The position numbers and the translations under genes are program-made. From Panax quinquefolius (taxonomy: Eukaryota > Streptophyta > Magnoliopsida > Apiales > Araliaceae), in NCBI GenBank assembly GCA_020205615.1, contig CM035170.1:64350596-64414595 (forward strand): a stretch of DNA of 64,000 bases. Reading direction: 5' to 3'. Below, piece by piece: positions 10,021 to 23,114 of this stretch. The notes below the pieces were generated by a model, which worked only from the letters and a program-made list of their open reading frames with translations, had not been told where the DNA came from and made no database searches. Within the stretch, counting starts at the first letter, position 1. The number at the start of each line of letters is the position of its first letter.

Positions 10021-11480
10021 TGTTGGGTAAAATCTAATTATGCACACCACACAAGTATACGTGGTCAACAAGTAATATAATAGTAAGTAGAGTATCATTC
10101 CCTCAGAGACTGTAATAAGAAATTAACCCTCACAATTACCAATTTCCTATTAATCCTAATTTTATTAAACTATCAATTTCCAGTTTGTAACTAAAAGTAT
10201 TAAAAATATTAAAATCACCAAACACTCACCAAACCCTAAAAACTGAAATTTTTAAAAAATAATGGAGAATTAGGCTTCCGACTTCACTCAAAGCATAACT
10301 TTGATTATTACACCTTTATTCCATTTTAATTCACTATCCCAGTTTATTAATCAAGAACACATATGTAGAACTAGCCACCTCTCGATGTACTAATACAATA
10401 TTAACTCAAATCCACAAATTAGATAGAATCAAGTTAAACACCTTAATAAACTAATTCACTATATATGTATGTAATTTATAATTAAAGAAGGTTTAAGATC
10501 AAGTTCTTTATCCGATTATATGCGATGTCAAGCATATCTCTACCCTAACATTCATCAAGATTCTTTTCATTCACAAAATTCAAGAACATATGCTATATTA
10601 ATTAAGTCTAGACTCGTACTTCCTCTTTCAAATTCATACAAGTCCACAAAGAACTGTTGATCAGGCAATTCATAAATTCAAGCTCAAATTAATATAGATA
10701 AACTGGATAATAGCTTATTTAACTGAAAATCAAAGTTACATAATCATCGTTCCACTTAAAGATCCGTCATAAGCCTAAAAAAGTATTTAGTTCATCATAA
10801 ATGAAATAATAACTAAATAAATTAAAGATATCATCCTTTCAATTACAAATATAAACAAAAGAAGAAGAATAATGCAGAACACCCTTCACTTTAGCCTTAA
10901 TCCTTAATCGATATTAACTTTCCTTCAAAATCTTCACTCCAATGCTTGATATGAAATTCAGTCCTTAATATCTGTTAATTGCCTTGCGTGATAATCACCT
11001 TATTGTTTGTTGTTTATTATATATCTTATCCACTTTTTGAGTGCAATCCCATGCCATATAGAGTCCCAAAGCCAAGCAATCACCTAACTCAAGTCCTATC
11101 AGTGTTTGAATCACAAATGGACTGTCAGGTTTAGGGATCCCCCGCCCCGGCGGGGGTATATGCTTGCAAAACGACCGCCCCGACGGGTTAGGCTCCTGTT
11201 AACTGGGATTGAAGACCCCCCGCCCTGACGGGGGTGTAAGGCTTAATAAGGCCCTCCCCGACGGGGGTGGGTTCTTCATCCTGACCTTGTTTGAACCTCA
11301 AATCTTGCTCAATTTTTGCCACAAAGCACCGTAAATCCATCCTTATTAATCAATTCCAACACCACCATACCTACACAATAAAATAACACTAAACACATAA
11401 AAACGAACATAAAAACAAGGAATTAACATCTATTAAGCTAGAATTAGGAACCGATTCGCGGGTATAAAACCCACTTATCA
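10021..11480 (-). repeat. 3' LTR of Athila
   Basis: A 1460-bp copy of the LTR at 30003-31465. In sense orientation it begins TGATAAGTGGGTTTTATACC and ends CCCAACA. It carries four GC-rich hairpins in its U3 part (11135-11265) within otherwise AT-rich DNA. Confidence 0.93.
11135..11265 (-). repeat. GC-rich hairpin array in Athila 3' LTR
   Basis: Four units about 35-45 bp apart, each built on a form of CCCCGCC-CC-GGCGGGG. The first is perfect (7-bp arms, 2-base loop); the others carry C-to-T or G-to-A changes. The array is repeated in the 5' LTR (31121-31256), and a related one lies in the internal region (14347-14447 plus 17452-17474). Confidence 0.8.
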
Positions 11481-12728
11481 AAATCCACAAAACTTAAAAC
11501 GTGATAGTCCTCGAGCACAAAACAAACTAAAATTCTATTCAATACAATTCAATGAGATGTACTGTATCTAACTATATGTATACGAATCCAATAGTATCAT
11601 AGACTCAAAATTATTCCTTTGGCCTCAGAAAAATCAAGCAAACACTACAACACTTCATATCGAAACGAATCAATAACTTCTTATCAATCCTCGAATCTTA
11701 GAATGTCATCACTGATATATGCTAACTGATACTAATTCAAATTCAATACATAACTAATCTCTTATCAGGAATCATACAGGGTAAACTCAAATATTTCAAA
11801 ATAGACAAGTTCTAACTAAAATCAAACATTCACCAAGATTAGGAGTCCGAATAGGGTATTCATGCTTTCTTTTTCATTCACGGGGGCTCTTTGCTCATAT
11901 TTCTCGTCTACTCTTTATTTTACTTTTTTTATTGATATATGATTGGTGAGTGCGTTTTACGCTCCATTTCACACCTGTGTTTATGGGGAGTATTTCTTCT
12001 CAACCCACCACAAGACTCAACTGGATATATTTTACTTTTCTTTTCTTTTTCTGAACCTTATATACCCCTTTTTCCCCCAAACTTAGGGTTTTGCCTAATT
12101 CTTCGTCTTTACTGCCTATTCTTGTCATTCTCTTATTTACACTAGCATTATCCTTTAGAAACTATTTATGTAGCAATTTGCACTACTCAGTCGACATAGG
12201 TATTATTTACGTGCTACCCTTTATATATTAGTTTCAAACATGCTAAAGACTCAATTCATAACTCAAAATTACATCATAGTTCTAATACTGGGTACTCTAT
12301 TTATTTACTCAATCCCAATCTCATCATTGGCCAAAATCAAAATGAACTACAATGATTGTTGGACATATGCAAAACAACACAATTATAACTAATTTTTTTT
12401 ATATGTCAAACATAACATAACATAATGCATAAATAACAAAAATAACTACACCTAAGCTACTATGCAACTACGTGACACTATGAATGCAAACATGTAAAAC
12501 TCCTAAAAAAAATAAACATGCAATAACAAATGTAAACCTAACTAATGACATTATGCAAACATAAAATTAACTAAATCCCCCAAACTTGAAAACTATAATG
12601 TCCTCATTGTATGTATAATGCAATAAAATGTGTGAGGACTTCCTTGTAATTGCTTAAGTCTAGGGTGGTGGTGGTTGATCTTCTTCCTCAGAGTCACTTG
12701 GTGGAAACCTTAGCATAGGAGCTGGCTG
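11481..12728 (-). other. Athila 3' noncoding region
   Basis: AT-rich DNA between the extra ORF and the 3' LTR. It has no ORF with recognisable protein. On the minus strand it carries AAGTTTGGGGGATT near 12575-12590 and TTTGGGGGAAAAAGG near 12070, runs of the sort common in Athila 3' regions. No purine tract directly adjoins the LTR. Confidence 0.6.
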
Positions 12729-13963
12729 CTAGTGCGGGAATTGGGCATTTGGATTGAAGCTCTTGAGCGTCGCATTCAAATAAGCGAAGGACGTATTCAT
12801 AGCTTCAAACAAGTGGTCTTGCCTCGCTGCGAGTCGCCACATCTCTCTTTGTGCTGCCTTGTTATGCTCATCCACTTGGTGTTGAAATGCAAGAAAATGA
12901 GGGCTAGATATAACATTAGGATGTGTTGTCGCCTCTGTTCCTTGCTCTCCCATCGTCGCATCCTCATCATCCGAGGTGTCTTCAGCGTCAACTTCGTCCT
13001 CCGCAGCTGATGGAAAAATAAAGCCTAATCCTCTAGGATGTGAATCACCCCCGGCCCACAGAGCATACCGCGCATTCATTCTAGAATCTAGTAGCTGAAG
13101 CGGCATCTGAGTGGGTTCATCATCGGACCATCGAACACCCGCTTGGCGACATAACCCATAAATGAGTGATGGGTGTGGCAAATCGCCCTAGAAATTTCCT
13201 AGTAAGCATCGTTGAGTTGATGAATTGAAAAATTGATTATAGCCCCGACATCGATGATGAAATCTTGCAAAATTGCATATAAAAGTAGTGCCTTCTCTTT
13301 GGTCACATCAGATGTGTGCGTGGATGGAAACATCTTTGCACATAAGAAGGCGTACCATATCTTCCCATACCTTCTGAGATCCTTGCTGTGAAAAACCATG
13401 CCTCCTTTCCGACCCTTGATCCATGTTGTTCCCGGCTTAGTCATTTCTTTGAGAATAGCCTCATAGTCAAGATCGAAATCACGTAAGTGAGCATACTGGC
13501 AATTTCTCGGTACTCATAACTGGTAATAAGTTTTGATGGAATCAACACTAAATGGAACCAATCTACCCCGCACAAAAGCATTGAAGGGGGCCTTGTCCTC
13601 GGCGTTAGCATAAAATTCTTTTACCACACTTACAACGGCGGCCTCGGGTTCCTCCGTGAACTTGTTCCACCCTTTCTGATATATCTGCTGTATCATTTCA
13701 CCATCGACATGGTCTGGTGCCAACCCCCGCTCCGGTGTAAGAGCTTTCATCACCATGTAGTCGTAACGGTCGGCGGTGATGACACTTTTGAATTTGCATC
13801 GGTCGGAAGGTACGTGATGGTGGCGTGGTGCCAGAACTCTCTCCCCTTTGTTATTTGGATGCCATTGAATTGAAACTGAGTGAGCTTTACAACAAAATTC
13901 CCCCCAAACTTCACTCACACAATCTGTCAAACACTTGGTGTGCACACTATTGTATTCCCCCAA
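12729..13963 (-). pseudogene. Extra ORF downstream of Athila pol (plant transposon-associated domain-like), decayed
   Basis: Three minus-strand pieces form one broken gene. 13963-13514 and 13444-13199 are in one frame, separated by a single TGA at 13514. A TAG near 13196 and a one-base shift then lead to 13181-12729. Readable blocks are MGEYNSVHTKCLTDCVSE, WYAFLCAKMFPSTHTSDVT, KALLLYAILQDFIIDVGAI and HPSLIYGLCRQAGV. The W...L.P..H.SDVT...LLYAI...IDVG pattern recalls the 'putative plant transposon protein' domain often annotated near plant retroelements. That name is from memory of the family and unverified. The C-terminal part is acidic (EDEVDAEDTSDDEDATMGE) and then Q/H-rich and helical. It sits in the env or accessory-gene position of Athila. 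No membrane segment or signal peptide is seen, so an env function is not supported. At least 410 residues before decay. Confidence 0.7.
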
Positions 13964-14451
13964 CTTAATGAATTTGTGGTAACTATAGTGATAGAAGGTG
14001 AGGACTTGATAAAAGAAAACTAACTCACTCTTAGTGTATCTCCCAATTTTCGCTCCACCTTAATCTTGTTCTTCTGAGGATTGAAAATTTAGTGTGGTGA
14101 GGGTGAGGTTTTATAGAGATGGGGATATATGAGTTGAAGTAATGGAGTGAAGTAGTGGGGAGGTGTGTTTTAATGAAGTGGGATTATAGCTTGCCCAAAC
14201 GTGGGATGTAGGTGTGGTGGGATTGAGAGTAGTGGGGAAGGAGAAGTAGTGGAGTAACTGATATAATTGTGGTGTTGCAGTTGGAAACTAAGTAGTAGTG
14301 GGTATATGCACATGTAACCGCCAAGAAAAATTGTTGGTTCAAATTCGGGACCCCCGCCCCAGTGGGGGGTAATAAGCCTAAAAGGATCTGGCCCAGATGG
14401 GCATGCTACCGACTTTCAGATTGAGAGACCCCACTTGAGGAGGGGGGTTAA
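13964..14451 (-). other. Athila noncoding region with GC-rich hairpin units
   Basis: No ORF. 14347-14447 holds three GC-rich inverted units (such as CCCCCGCCCCAGTGGGGGG) homologous in layout to the LTR hairpin array; a fourth lies at 17452-17474, beyond the inserted solo LTR3. Confidence 0.6.
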
Positions 14452-17437
14452 TGTGACGCCCCAAAATTTGGACACCCATATCTCGAATTCGGTGCATCAC
14501 GTACAACTACGAATATCTTACTAAAATCAACAACGAAAATACTAGAATAATTTACATTGATATAATATAAATATTTGCGTCCCAAGGTACCGTAACCATT
14601 ACTACGACAATTCAGTGATTAACTTAAACATAACTTAATCATTCTTGAATACATCCTAACAAGCATAACAATAATAATAATACTTCTAGTCTTAAGGACT
14701 AAGTTATTCTGTCGCCTTGCCCTTTTCCTTGTCCTATCCTGAATTACCGCCTTGCTTCCGCCTTTTTAATCGTAATGTTTTAGGAAGCAAGAATGAGCAA
14801 CGAGTTTGCCAAAGACAAGTAATATAGCCGTAAGAACAAGCAGGTTATAGCATTGAAACCTTTCAAGGGTATAATAATAATTGGTAGTTCAAGGATATCA
14901 AGAAATATCAAGAGTATTCAATAGGTGTCGCTATAGATGAAGGATATCAACAAAATTTCGTGATTCATTCATTTCGAGGTTCAACATGAATGAGTCCGAG
15001 AAAATACTAAGGACTAAGAACTCTTACTAGAATTAATAAAGATTACACCGTAATCCAATGTAAACGAGTACAATAGGTGATCAGCCTAAAGTACCCTACG
15101 TTATGCATAACATTTAATCATACTCATGTGCGCACGTCGGTTCCCTGACAATATATAATTTCCCCTTCAACGAGGGTTGTTCATCTCAGTAGATTTACGA
15201 TAGTCCATACCAAGTCAATTGGTTTGGATAGCATAATAATAGTCTAGTCGAATCAAAGGCTTAGACAATTTTTATCATGCATTTAAGAACGATAAATCCA
15301 ATGCTTGCAAAAACGTCAAGGTATATAAATGATTTTCGAATAGAAACAGATATTTGCTTGAGACAACAATTCGAGTGTATATAGTGTAAGAAGTAAGGAA
15401 CTTGCAACACAATAATAATAGTGTTCAGATACTTGCTCAATGTAAATTTGAGGGAGGTTAGGGAACTTGCCTTTAGCGTTGATTGCTACTTATTGCGAAA
15501 ATCACCTCAATGAACTATGTTTGTCCTATTTATGTAAGTATAGGTATTCATTAGCCAAACACACTTGATATATATATACAAACAACATGTACACATATCA
15601 CATTTTTTTTTCTATGTATACTGCTACACCCATCAAAACTCATAGCTGTACACTAACATGCTCATACTTTTGACCACTGCTAGTTTATTCATAATCTTTT
15701 CTTCTTCGTAGTTCCAAGAGGTTCATTTCTTTAAGTAGACCATAACATCTATTAATCCCACAGGACCCCTTTTCTACGCATGTTTGCGGGCATTAGATTT
15801 ATTTTCCGAAGTTAGTAAAATTCTCTACTTAGAACTCATTCGTAATAATAGTTTATAGCGATATAGGAATATTTATTAATCCATCCTTATATCAAGTTAT
15901 GATGTTGTCTCCGAGTCCCGGGACATCTCGCCATGTCCGTCAAGACATCCGCTAAGTCCGAAGTCTAAGACGCCCGCGATACGGCCGTTTCCAAGACTAA
16001 GGCCCCGCCGGCCGTGTCCAAGATGAAGACATATGGCCATGTACGAAGCCAAAGTCATTTAGCCATGTCCGAAGATATTACGACTTGTCCGAAGACAACA
16101 CGCTTTGTCTGAAGACATCTCCAAGTCGACTCTTTCGTAGAGACTTGGCCACGCACTATTTCGACAAAGTTTAAGTTTGTCGGGTTAATTTCATTAAGAC
16201 TTTACTATATGCATACAGCCTAAGGGAATTTTTTAATACATGGTCTAACACGACCTAACCCATCACCGTTTCTAAAGCACGGGTGTTTGCACCCCATGGA
16301 GTTCAGAAGCAGTGAACATGCTCTGTTTTGCAGAGTAGCCACGACTTGATTCAAGGCAATTATTAACGTATTCATGCAAGAAAGTAAACTTTCTAAACAC
16401 CCTATATCATGCTAATTCATCATATTTGACCTATTAATTTAAGAAAACCGAGAATCAAACAAGACTTAAGTTAAGAACGAAGTAGAAATTATACCTTCTC
16501 GAGCTTTAACATTGATATCTCACACACTGATTTGGTAATGCTTAGCAACTAAGAATTCTTTACTCAGATTTCTCCAACACTTTTATCACTATAACAGACT
16601 GCCATGGTGGCTTGTATTTACTTAAGGAGTTGTTTAACCACTCCATACCAGCCACTTAGCTAGCCCTGCATGCCTAGGATTAGCAGCTTGAAAGTTTGCG
16701 TAAAGAGAGTTTAGGCTACTGTTCCTTATACTTGGTGACCCTTAATTTGGGACAAAAGAATAGATCTCAGACATAGACAAGGGGCTAGTCGGTCGGGCCC
16801 ATTGCCCCACGCCACATTTTATTTAACCAACACCTTGTACCATCAGTTAACTATTATGTTGGGTTAGAATTGGATTTTAAATAACCCAAGTTTATTGGGC
16901 TAACTCAAAAGTCCATCAATTAATTTATTGGGCTAGACTCCCAATTTATTATTTGGATTATAAACATGTAAATACTTAATTATTATGGCAGCAAACTAAT
17001 TAATTTAATTTACCCAATAACACTAAATTATACACCACCTTAATAATTATTAATAAGTTGGGTTATTTCACATAATTTAAGTTACTCACTTAATAATAAT
17101 AAAAGATTTAGTCCATCCGCACAAGCTTTCAAACCAATTCAATGATTTATTATTACTCTGGTATAATTAAATAAATTAATTATATACCACCTCTCTTATT
17201 GTCATCTTTTACTTAGTAATGCATTCCTTCTTAATTATTCCTCACTAATTCCATCATTGTATCACACAAGACATTTCATAAACCTATCATAATTCTCCAC
17301 ATCTTATTAATTATAAAAGTTCAATTTTAATTCAATTGAGTTACTCACCTCATGCCATGTAACCATTTATAAAATAAATAATCACAGGCTCTATTTATAA
17401 ATATTAATATTAAATCATAAAATTTACGGGTATTACA
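14452..17437 (-). mobile_element. Solo LTR of a third gypsy family (LTR3)
   Basis: 2986 bp with plus-strand ends TGTGACGCCCC and ATTACA. In sense (minus) orientation it starts TGTAATACCC and ends GGGGCGTCACA, the same end style as LTR1 and LTR2. No internal coding DNA adjoins it, so it is a solo LTR. Flanks read GGTTA (14446-14450, then one extra A) and GGTTG (17438-17442), an imperfect target duplication. It interrupts the GC-rich hairpin region of Athila. Its sequence otherwise does not match LTR1 or LTR2. It has a minisatellite at 15905-16130. Confidence 0.75.
15905..16130 (-). repeat. Degenerate GC-rich minisatellite in LTR3
   Basis: About ten loose copies, roughly 20 bp each, of a motif like GCCATGTCCGAAGACAT, markedly more GC-rich than the surrounding LTR. 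Confidence 0.65.
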
Positions 17438-17573
17438 GGTTGTGCTTTAAGATGCCTGCCCCGGCGGGCATGCATCATGTTAGGTGGTCTCTGATTTGCT
17501 GTTTGTTCCTTTCATGATGCTACTATTTGCTCCTTAAGTCATCTATTAACACCTTCATTACCTGCATACATAT
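17438..17573 (-). other. Athila internal DNA between two nested insertions
   Basis: Short Athila remnant between solo LTR3 and element C. It contains one hairpin, GCCTGCCCCGGCGGGC (17454-17469), flanked by direct neighbours of the internal GC-rich array. Confidence 0.6.
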
Positions 17574-20347
17574 TGTGACGCCCCCAAAATAGGTATACAT
17601 CACCCATCTTGAGTCGCCAAATAAATGGTACAAAATTCAAATACAACTTAATTATACAACAGTCGTGTAAAATACGACAAAACATAATCTAAGAGTTTTA
17701 ATAAGAATATTGTCATCTATACAATATCCACACTCAATGGAGTCCTCATTACATTTATTGTCACACTATTTTATAGAATAGTGAGGACTACTAAAACAAC
17801 CATCTGGACCGTCAATACGTTCCCCGACTCGTCCGAGCTATATTCTCATTTCCTGAAGAGAACTGTGAAAGAAAGGGTGAGCTCAACTAGCCTAGTAAAA
17901 AATATTATGACTAAGATAATGCAGAATAATTTATCTTTAGCCTTCAACAATGTTAAACTGATAAAATATAACAAACATCAAGTTTAACTGCAGTGGAACA
18001 AGCAATCCATTAGAAGAGTCAAGTAGAGAATAAAATCTACTATCTTCTATGATTTAAAAGGTTTTTCATCACTTTTATCATTTGAGACTCAAAATTTTAA
18101 TAAATAAAACACATCATCCGCACTACTTCTGCCGAGGATATTCATTAGTATCACGGCCACAAATTATCCATGCACTACGGTCCAAGGATATTCGTGTATT
18201 CATCAATGGTCATGATCATGCAAACAACTGTCCATAAATGCACTACGGCCAATGAGGACTTTTACCACATCATTTGTAACATTGCGGTCATGATTATACC
18301 GAATAATCCCTGATCATAATCACACCAAGTCCATCTATGCACTACAGGCCACAGATGACTTTCAACATATTATAAACATGAGGATGATGACAATGATATA
18401 AGAATTCAATAAAATAAATTCAAGGATAACTTTTTGAAGATTTATAATTTAATTTATCCAGAAATCAATAACGTCCAAATTGTCAACATGATACTATTTT
18501 GTGGAGTAAAATTCAAGAATTCTCAGAAGAACATTTCCATGAAAAGATACAGGATGAAGCGCAAATATCCAGGATACTCTACTAATTTCATGGAGTATAG
18601 AAGACAAAACTTTAAAAAACTGAGTATAATAGAATATATAAAACTGCAAATGGATTTTTTCCCGCCATACGGTCATCCACGTAGACAGATCATTTCCACA
18701 ATTTAATAAGGAATGAATACGAAGGATCATTCACCATGCATGCGGTAATCCAAATAGACAGGTTATTCTAACAGAATAATAAAGAATGGAACCAGGTCAT
18801 GCGTAATAAGGACAGACAGGATATTCCAACAGAATAATAAAGAATGGAATAACAACAGAATTCACCAGGCATACGATAGACCGCACACACAAGTTATTCC
18901 AACAGAATAATAAAGAATGGAATAACAGAAGAATTTCACCATGTATGAAGTACTTCGTATAGACAGGTTATTCCAACATAATAATAAAGAATGGAATAAC
19001 CACCCTTACGAGTATTGGAAGAAAATAACCCTCTTCATGAATACGAAAGAATAATACCCCTTACCTTAGAAGAAGACTGGATACTGGAATAGTGAGGTAG
19101 CAGACTTCTCTTCTTCTTACTCTCTATAATTTCTCTCTATAATAATTGCTCTATAGCTTTAGTGAATTGGTGACAAATGAAGAAAGAATGAGCTTCTATT
19201 TATAGAAAAATATAGTTTCGATAATTACACGTTTTGAGGGTCAAAATATTACAGTATAATACCTTCCTCTTTTTCTTCATTTTAAATTTAGTCTTGCAAG
19301 TATTATCAAACTTGCACCACCTCCCCTAATAGTAAATAATGTGAATTAATAGTTCATTCATGTGACTTAATAGTATAATCATGTGAAAAAACTAATTATA
19401 GTATAGTACCTTCATCTATACCTCCATTTTTAATTTAGTCATGCAAGTATTATCAATCTTATACCACCTCCCCTAATAGTACATGAATGTGAATTAATAG
19501 TACACACATGTAAATAAATAGTTATAAGCATGTGAAATAATAGCAATTAATTACTCATTTATCCGATTAATTACCCGATTGGTCAATATAACTTCCAGAC
19601 ATCAATTATTATCAAAATAAATGTCGATTTCCACTAAAACTAATAATCCCAGCACAATGTAACTATCAATTTCATCATTAATATTATAACTCACAATATT
19701 TAACAACCAGATAGTTTCCAGGAAAAAGGGGGCTTTCCGATAAGGATTTCTCCTTATTGGCGCGCAATTAGGTGACCAAACCTCTCCTTGACAAAACTTC
19801 TAGACATTGTCAATATTGCAAATAATAATATGAATAACTTTGTCGTCTCAATTATTGATTCAATAATAATAAATATTATGCAGATGATATTGTGATAATA
19901 ATTGAATCAATAATATGAGAGATATGATGCAAAGAATTCATTGTAGCAATAATTGAGTATAATTGAGTGACTTCTCACGTAAGCATCAATAATCAATACT
20001 GTGTGCTACTATGCAACCACGCGTATTACTGTACTTTTACTACCGGGTAGTTCAACAGTTTAATAGTAAAACTTTCGCCATTATTTTTATAAAAAGATAA
20101 TTCTGTCATTTTCTAACTATGACAATGTTTTTATTTTTGGGGTCCACCAATGATTGTGCCATTGTACGAATATTCCCTATTAAAACGAATATTCCCCGAC
20201 CAATCGAATATTATATAACCACTTGCTTTCTTTACAAAATTTGAAAATATTATCCACAACTATATCATTATATCAAATCCACACCATAATATTCAAAAAT
20301 ATATTTCGAGAAAATTATTCTTTATTCATAAAAGTTGGGGTCTTACA
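17574..20347 (-). repeat. 3' LTR of element C (family LTR1a)
   Basis: 2774 bp, TGTGACGCCCCC to GGGGTCTTACA on the plus strand. TATA box on the minus strand at 19196-19204, intron-like unit 19064-17853 (donor AAG|GTAAGGG, acceptor TCTTCAG), U3 hairpin at 19737-19760, decayed palindromic minisatellite about 18690-19000, and GCACTACGG repeats about 18110-18350. The most complete LTR of the family in the window. Confidence 0.92.
17853..19064 (-). other. Intron-like unit inside LTR C
   Basis: Minus-strand donor AAG|GTAAGGG at 19064 and acceptor CTCTTCAG|GAAATGAG at 17853, 1212 bp, same frame of landmarks as in the other LTRs. Confidence 0.5.
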
Positions 20348-20361
20348 ACCTCCCTTTTTTA
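20348..20361 (-). other. Polypurine tract of element C
   Basis: Minus strand AAAAAAGGGAGGT directly before the 3' LTR start TGTAAGACC; the usual plus-strand primer site. Confidence 0.8.
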
Positions 20362-21990
20362 TGAAATTTCATCCTCGAAATTAGGGTGCATACCTAGTAT
20401 GTTGAAGAGGTTAGGATACCTTGATTTCATTTCAGATTCTAACTCCCATGTCATTTCCTCAACATCGTGGTTTCTCCACAAAACTTTGACTTGAGGTATA
20501 ACTTTAGAGCGTAGAATATGATCCTTCTTATCCAAGATTTTAACAGGTAACTCTTCGTACGTTAAATCTTCCTCTATCTCGTCTGGTTCTAATTCAATAA
20601 TGTGGTTCGGGTCTTTCACATATTTACGTAACATAGATATATGAAAAACGTTATGAACACGAGACATACTTGGCGGTAAGGCGAGTCTATAGGCCACCGT
20701 TCTTACTCGATCGAGGAGTAAAATGGGCCAATGAATCGAGGGTTGAGCTTTCCTCTTTTTCCAAATCTCGTAACTCCCTTTCATGGAGCAACACGTAACA
20801 ACACATGATCTCCAATATCGAATTCCACGTCATTTCGATGAAGATCAGCATAACTCTTTTGTCGATCTTGTGAGGTTTTTATACGCTGTCGGATCATTTG
20901 AATCTTTTCCGTAGTCATACGTACCAACTCTGGTCCCAACAACGTTGCTTCACCCACCTCATTCCAGCATACTAGAGAATGACACTTTCTTCCATACAAC
21001 GCCTCAAATGGAGCCATGCCAATACTTGTTTGATAACTATTGTTGTAGGAAAACTCCACCAATGGTAAGAACTTGTCCGAACTTCCCTTGAAGTCAAGGA
21101 CATAGAGACTTAATAAATCTTCAAGAGTTTGAATAGTCCTTTCCGACTGCCCGTCCGTTTGAGGATGATATGCTGAACTAAATTGTAAATCCGTGCTCAT
21201 AGCTTTTTACAAACTAACCCAAAATCTTGAAGTGAATCTTGGGTCTCGATCAGAAACTATGGATACTAGCATACCATGCAATCTTACAATCTCGTTTATG
21301 TATATACGAGCAAGATATTCAAGTGTATAAGTTTCTCGTATCGGTAAGAAATTATCAGACTTGGTCAATCTATCAACAATGACCCAAATCGCATCTATGC
21401 CTTGAGAAATCTTGGGAAGACCATTAACAAAATCCATGGTAATGTGCTCCCACTTCCATTCTGGAATTTCAAGTGGTTGTAATGGACCTTTTGGCACTTG
21501 ATGCTCCGCTTGACTCGTTGACAAGTTAGACACCTTGAGATAAACCCCACTATCTCTCTCTTCATATTACTCCACCAAAATGTATGTCGAAGATCACGAT
21601 ACATTTTGGTACTCCCAAGATGGATTACAAACGGTGTGTTGTGTGCCTCCATCATAATTTTATACTTTAAGTCAGAATCGTTAGGAACATAAAGTCTATA
21701 GTTGACTCGAAGTATTCCTTCTTCATCGATTCTTGCTTCCAAAATAGCAGCTTCTTGCACTTTCTTCCTCATACGCGTCAGCTCCAGGTCTGTAACTTTA
21801 GCAGCTTTAACTTTATCGATTAAAGTCGGTTCTACTCGTATATTCACCATCATCACATGGGTCCCTGGAGTCTTTAACTCTATCTCCATCCTTTGTAAGT
21901 CATATAAAAGGGGCCTTTGCGTTGACAATAATGAACTCGAACTCGCATATGATATTCTACTCAATGCGTCAGCTACTACGTTCGCTTTTT
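20359..21990 (-). pseudogene. Integrase and chromodomain-like tail (element C)
   Basis: C-terminal part of Pol, which inserts the cDNA. The zinc-binding region is readable ([17 protein letters not shown], then CLTCQRVK). The catalytic core follows with Asp in MDFVNGLPK, Asp in SDRDPRF and Glu in [11 protein letters not shown]. After YNNSYQTSIGMAPFEALYG and HVLLRVAP there is a frame change at about 20781. The final frame ends with the chromovirus tail [16 protein letters not shown], then [17 protein letters not shown], typical of Tekay/Del elements. Three or more frame breaks across the region. The three acidic catalytic residues are still present, though not in one frame. Confidence 0.9.
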
Positions 21991-23114
21991 CAGATTGGTA
22001 TTGAATGGTATGATCGTAATCTTTCAATAGTTCAAGCCATCATCGTTGCCGCATGTTGAGTTCCTTTTGAGTGAAGAAATATTTGAGGCTTTTATGATCC
22101 GTATAGATCTCCACCTTCTCTCCATACAGGTAATGCCTCCAAATCTTAAGCGCAAAAATGACAGCTGCCAACTCTAGATCATAGTAGGATAATTCCTCTC
22201 ATATTCTTTGAGTTGTCGTGAGGCATAGGCTATGATTTTCCCATGTTGCATGAGAACACATCCTAACCCTTTGCTCGAAGCATCTTGTAGATGACAAATC
22301 CCTCGAGCGGATGGTATTGTCAAAGCAGTCTTGAAATAAGCCTCCTCTCGAGTTCTTGAAAACTCTTCTCACATTCCTCGCTTCAACCGAATTTTGTATC
22401 TTTTCGAGTAAGCTGAGTTAATGGAGTAGTGATTCGAGAAAACCCTTCTACGAATCTCCGATAATAACCGGCTAAGCCGAGAAAGCTACGATTTCGATCC
22501 ATCGACTTAGGTTGCTCCCAGCTTTGAACTGCTTCAATCTTTACCGGGTTAATAGATATTCCATGATTTGATATCACGTGCCCAAGGAATGCTACTTCCT
22601 CAAGCCAGAACTCGCATTTCTTCAACTTGGCATATAACTTGTTTTCACGAAGCTTTAAGAGTATCAGCCTCAAGTGTTGCTCATGATCTTCATGGCTTTT
22701 GGAGTAAATGAAGATGTCATCAATAAAGACGACCACAAAGTGATCCAAATATTCCTTGAATACTCGATTCATCATATCCATGAAGGCAGCATGAGCATTA
22801 GTCAATCCAAAAGACATTACTATGACTTTGTAATGTCCATACTGAGTTCTGAAAGCAGTCTTTGGAATATCATCAGTTTTAATCTTCAACTGATGATATC
22901 CAGAATGAAGATCAATCTTTGAAAAGAATTTGGCTCCTTACAACTGGTCAAACAGGTCATCAATGTGAGGCAACGGGTACCTATTTTTGATGGTGACATG
23001 ATTCAACTCCCGATAATCAAAACAAAGTCACATACTTCCATCTTTCGTCTTCATGAATAGAATAGGAGCAACCCAAGGAGACGTACTAGGATGAATCAAA
23101 CCGATGTCTAACAA
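21991..23114 (-). pseudogene. Reverse transcriptase-RNase H (element C)
   Basis: The clearest frame is 22889-22383, holding the RT core with [20 protein letters not shown] and the catalytic box [13 protein letters not shown] (FIDD form usual for chromoviruses), the connection [13 protein letters not shown] and [17 protein letters not shown]. RNase H follows around 22380-22000 in other frames ([20 protein letters not shown] at its end). The N-terminal RT palm before 22889 is frameshifted. Decayed but every block is recognisable. Confidence 0.88.

Noticed and set aside
12729..13963. Env-like protein of Athila
   Set aside because: Position fits, but no signal peptide or membrane segment is seen and the readable blocks recall a different domain.
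17391..17399. TATA box of solo LTR3 near its end
   Set aside because: TATAAATAG lies only about 40 bp from the LTR start, too close for a U3 promoter; left unassigned.
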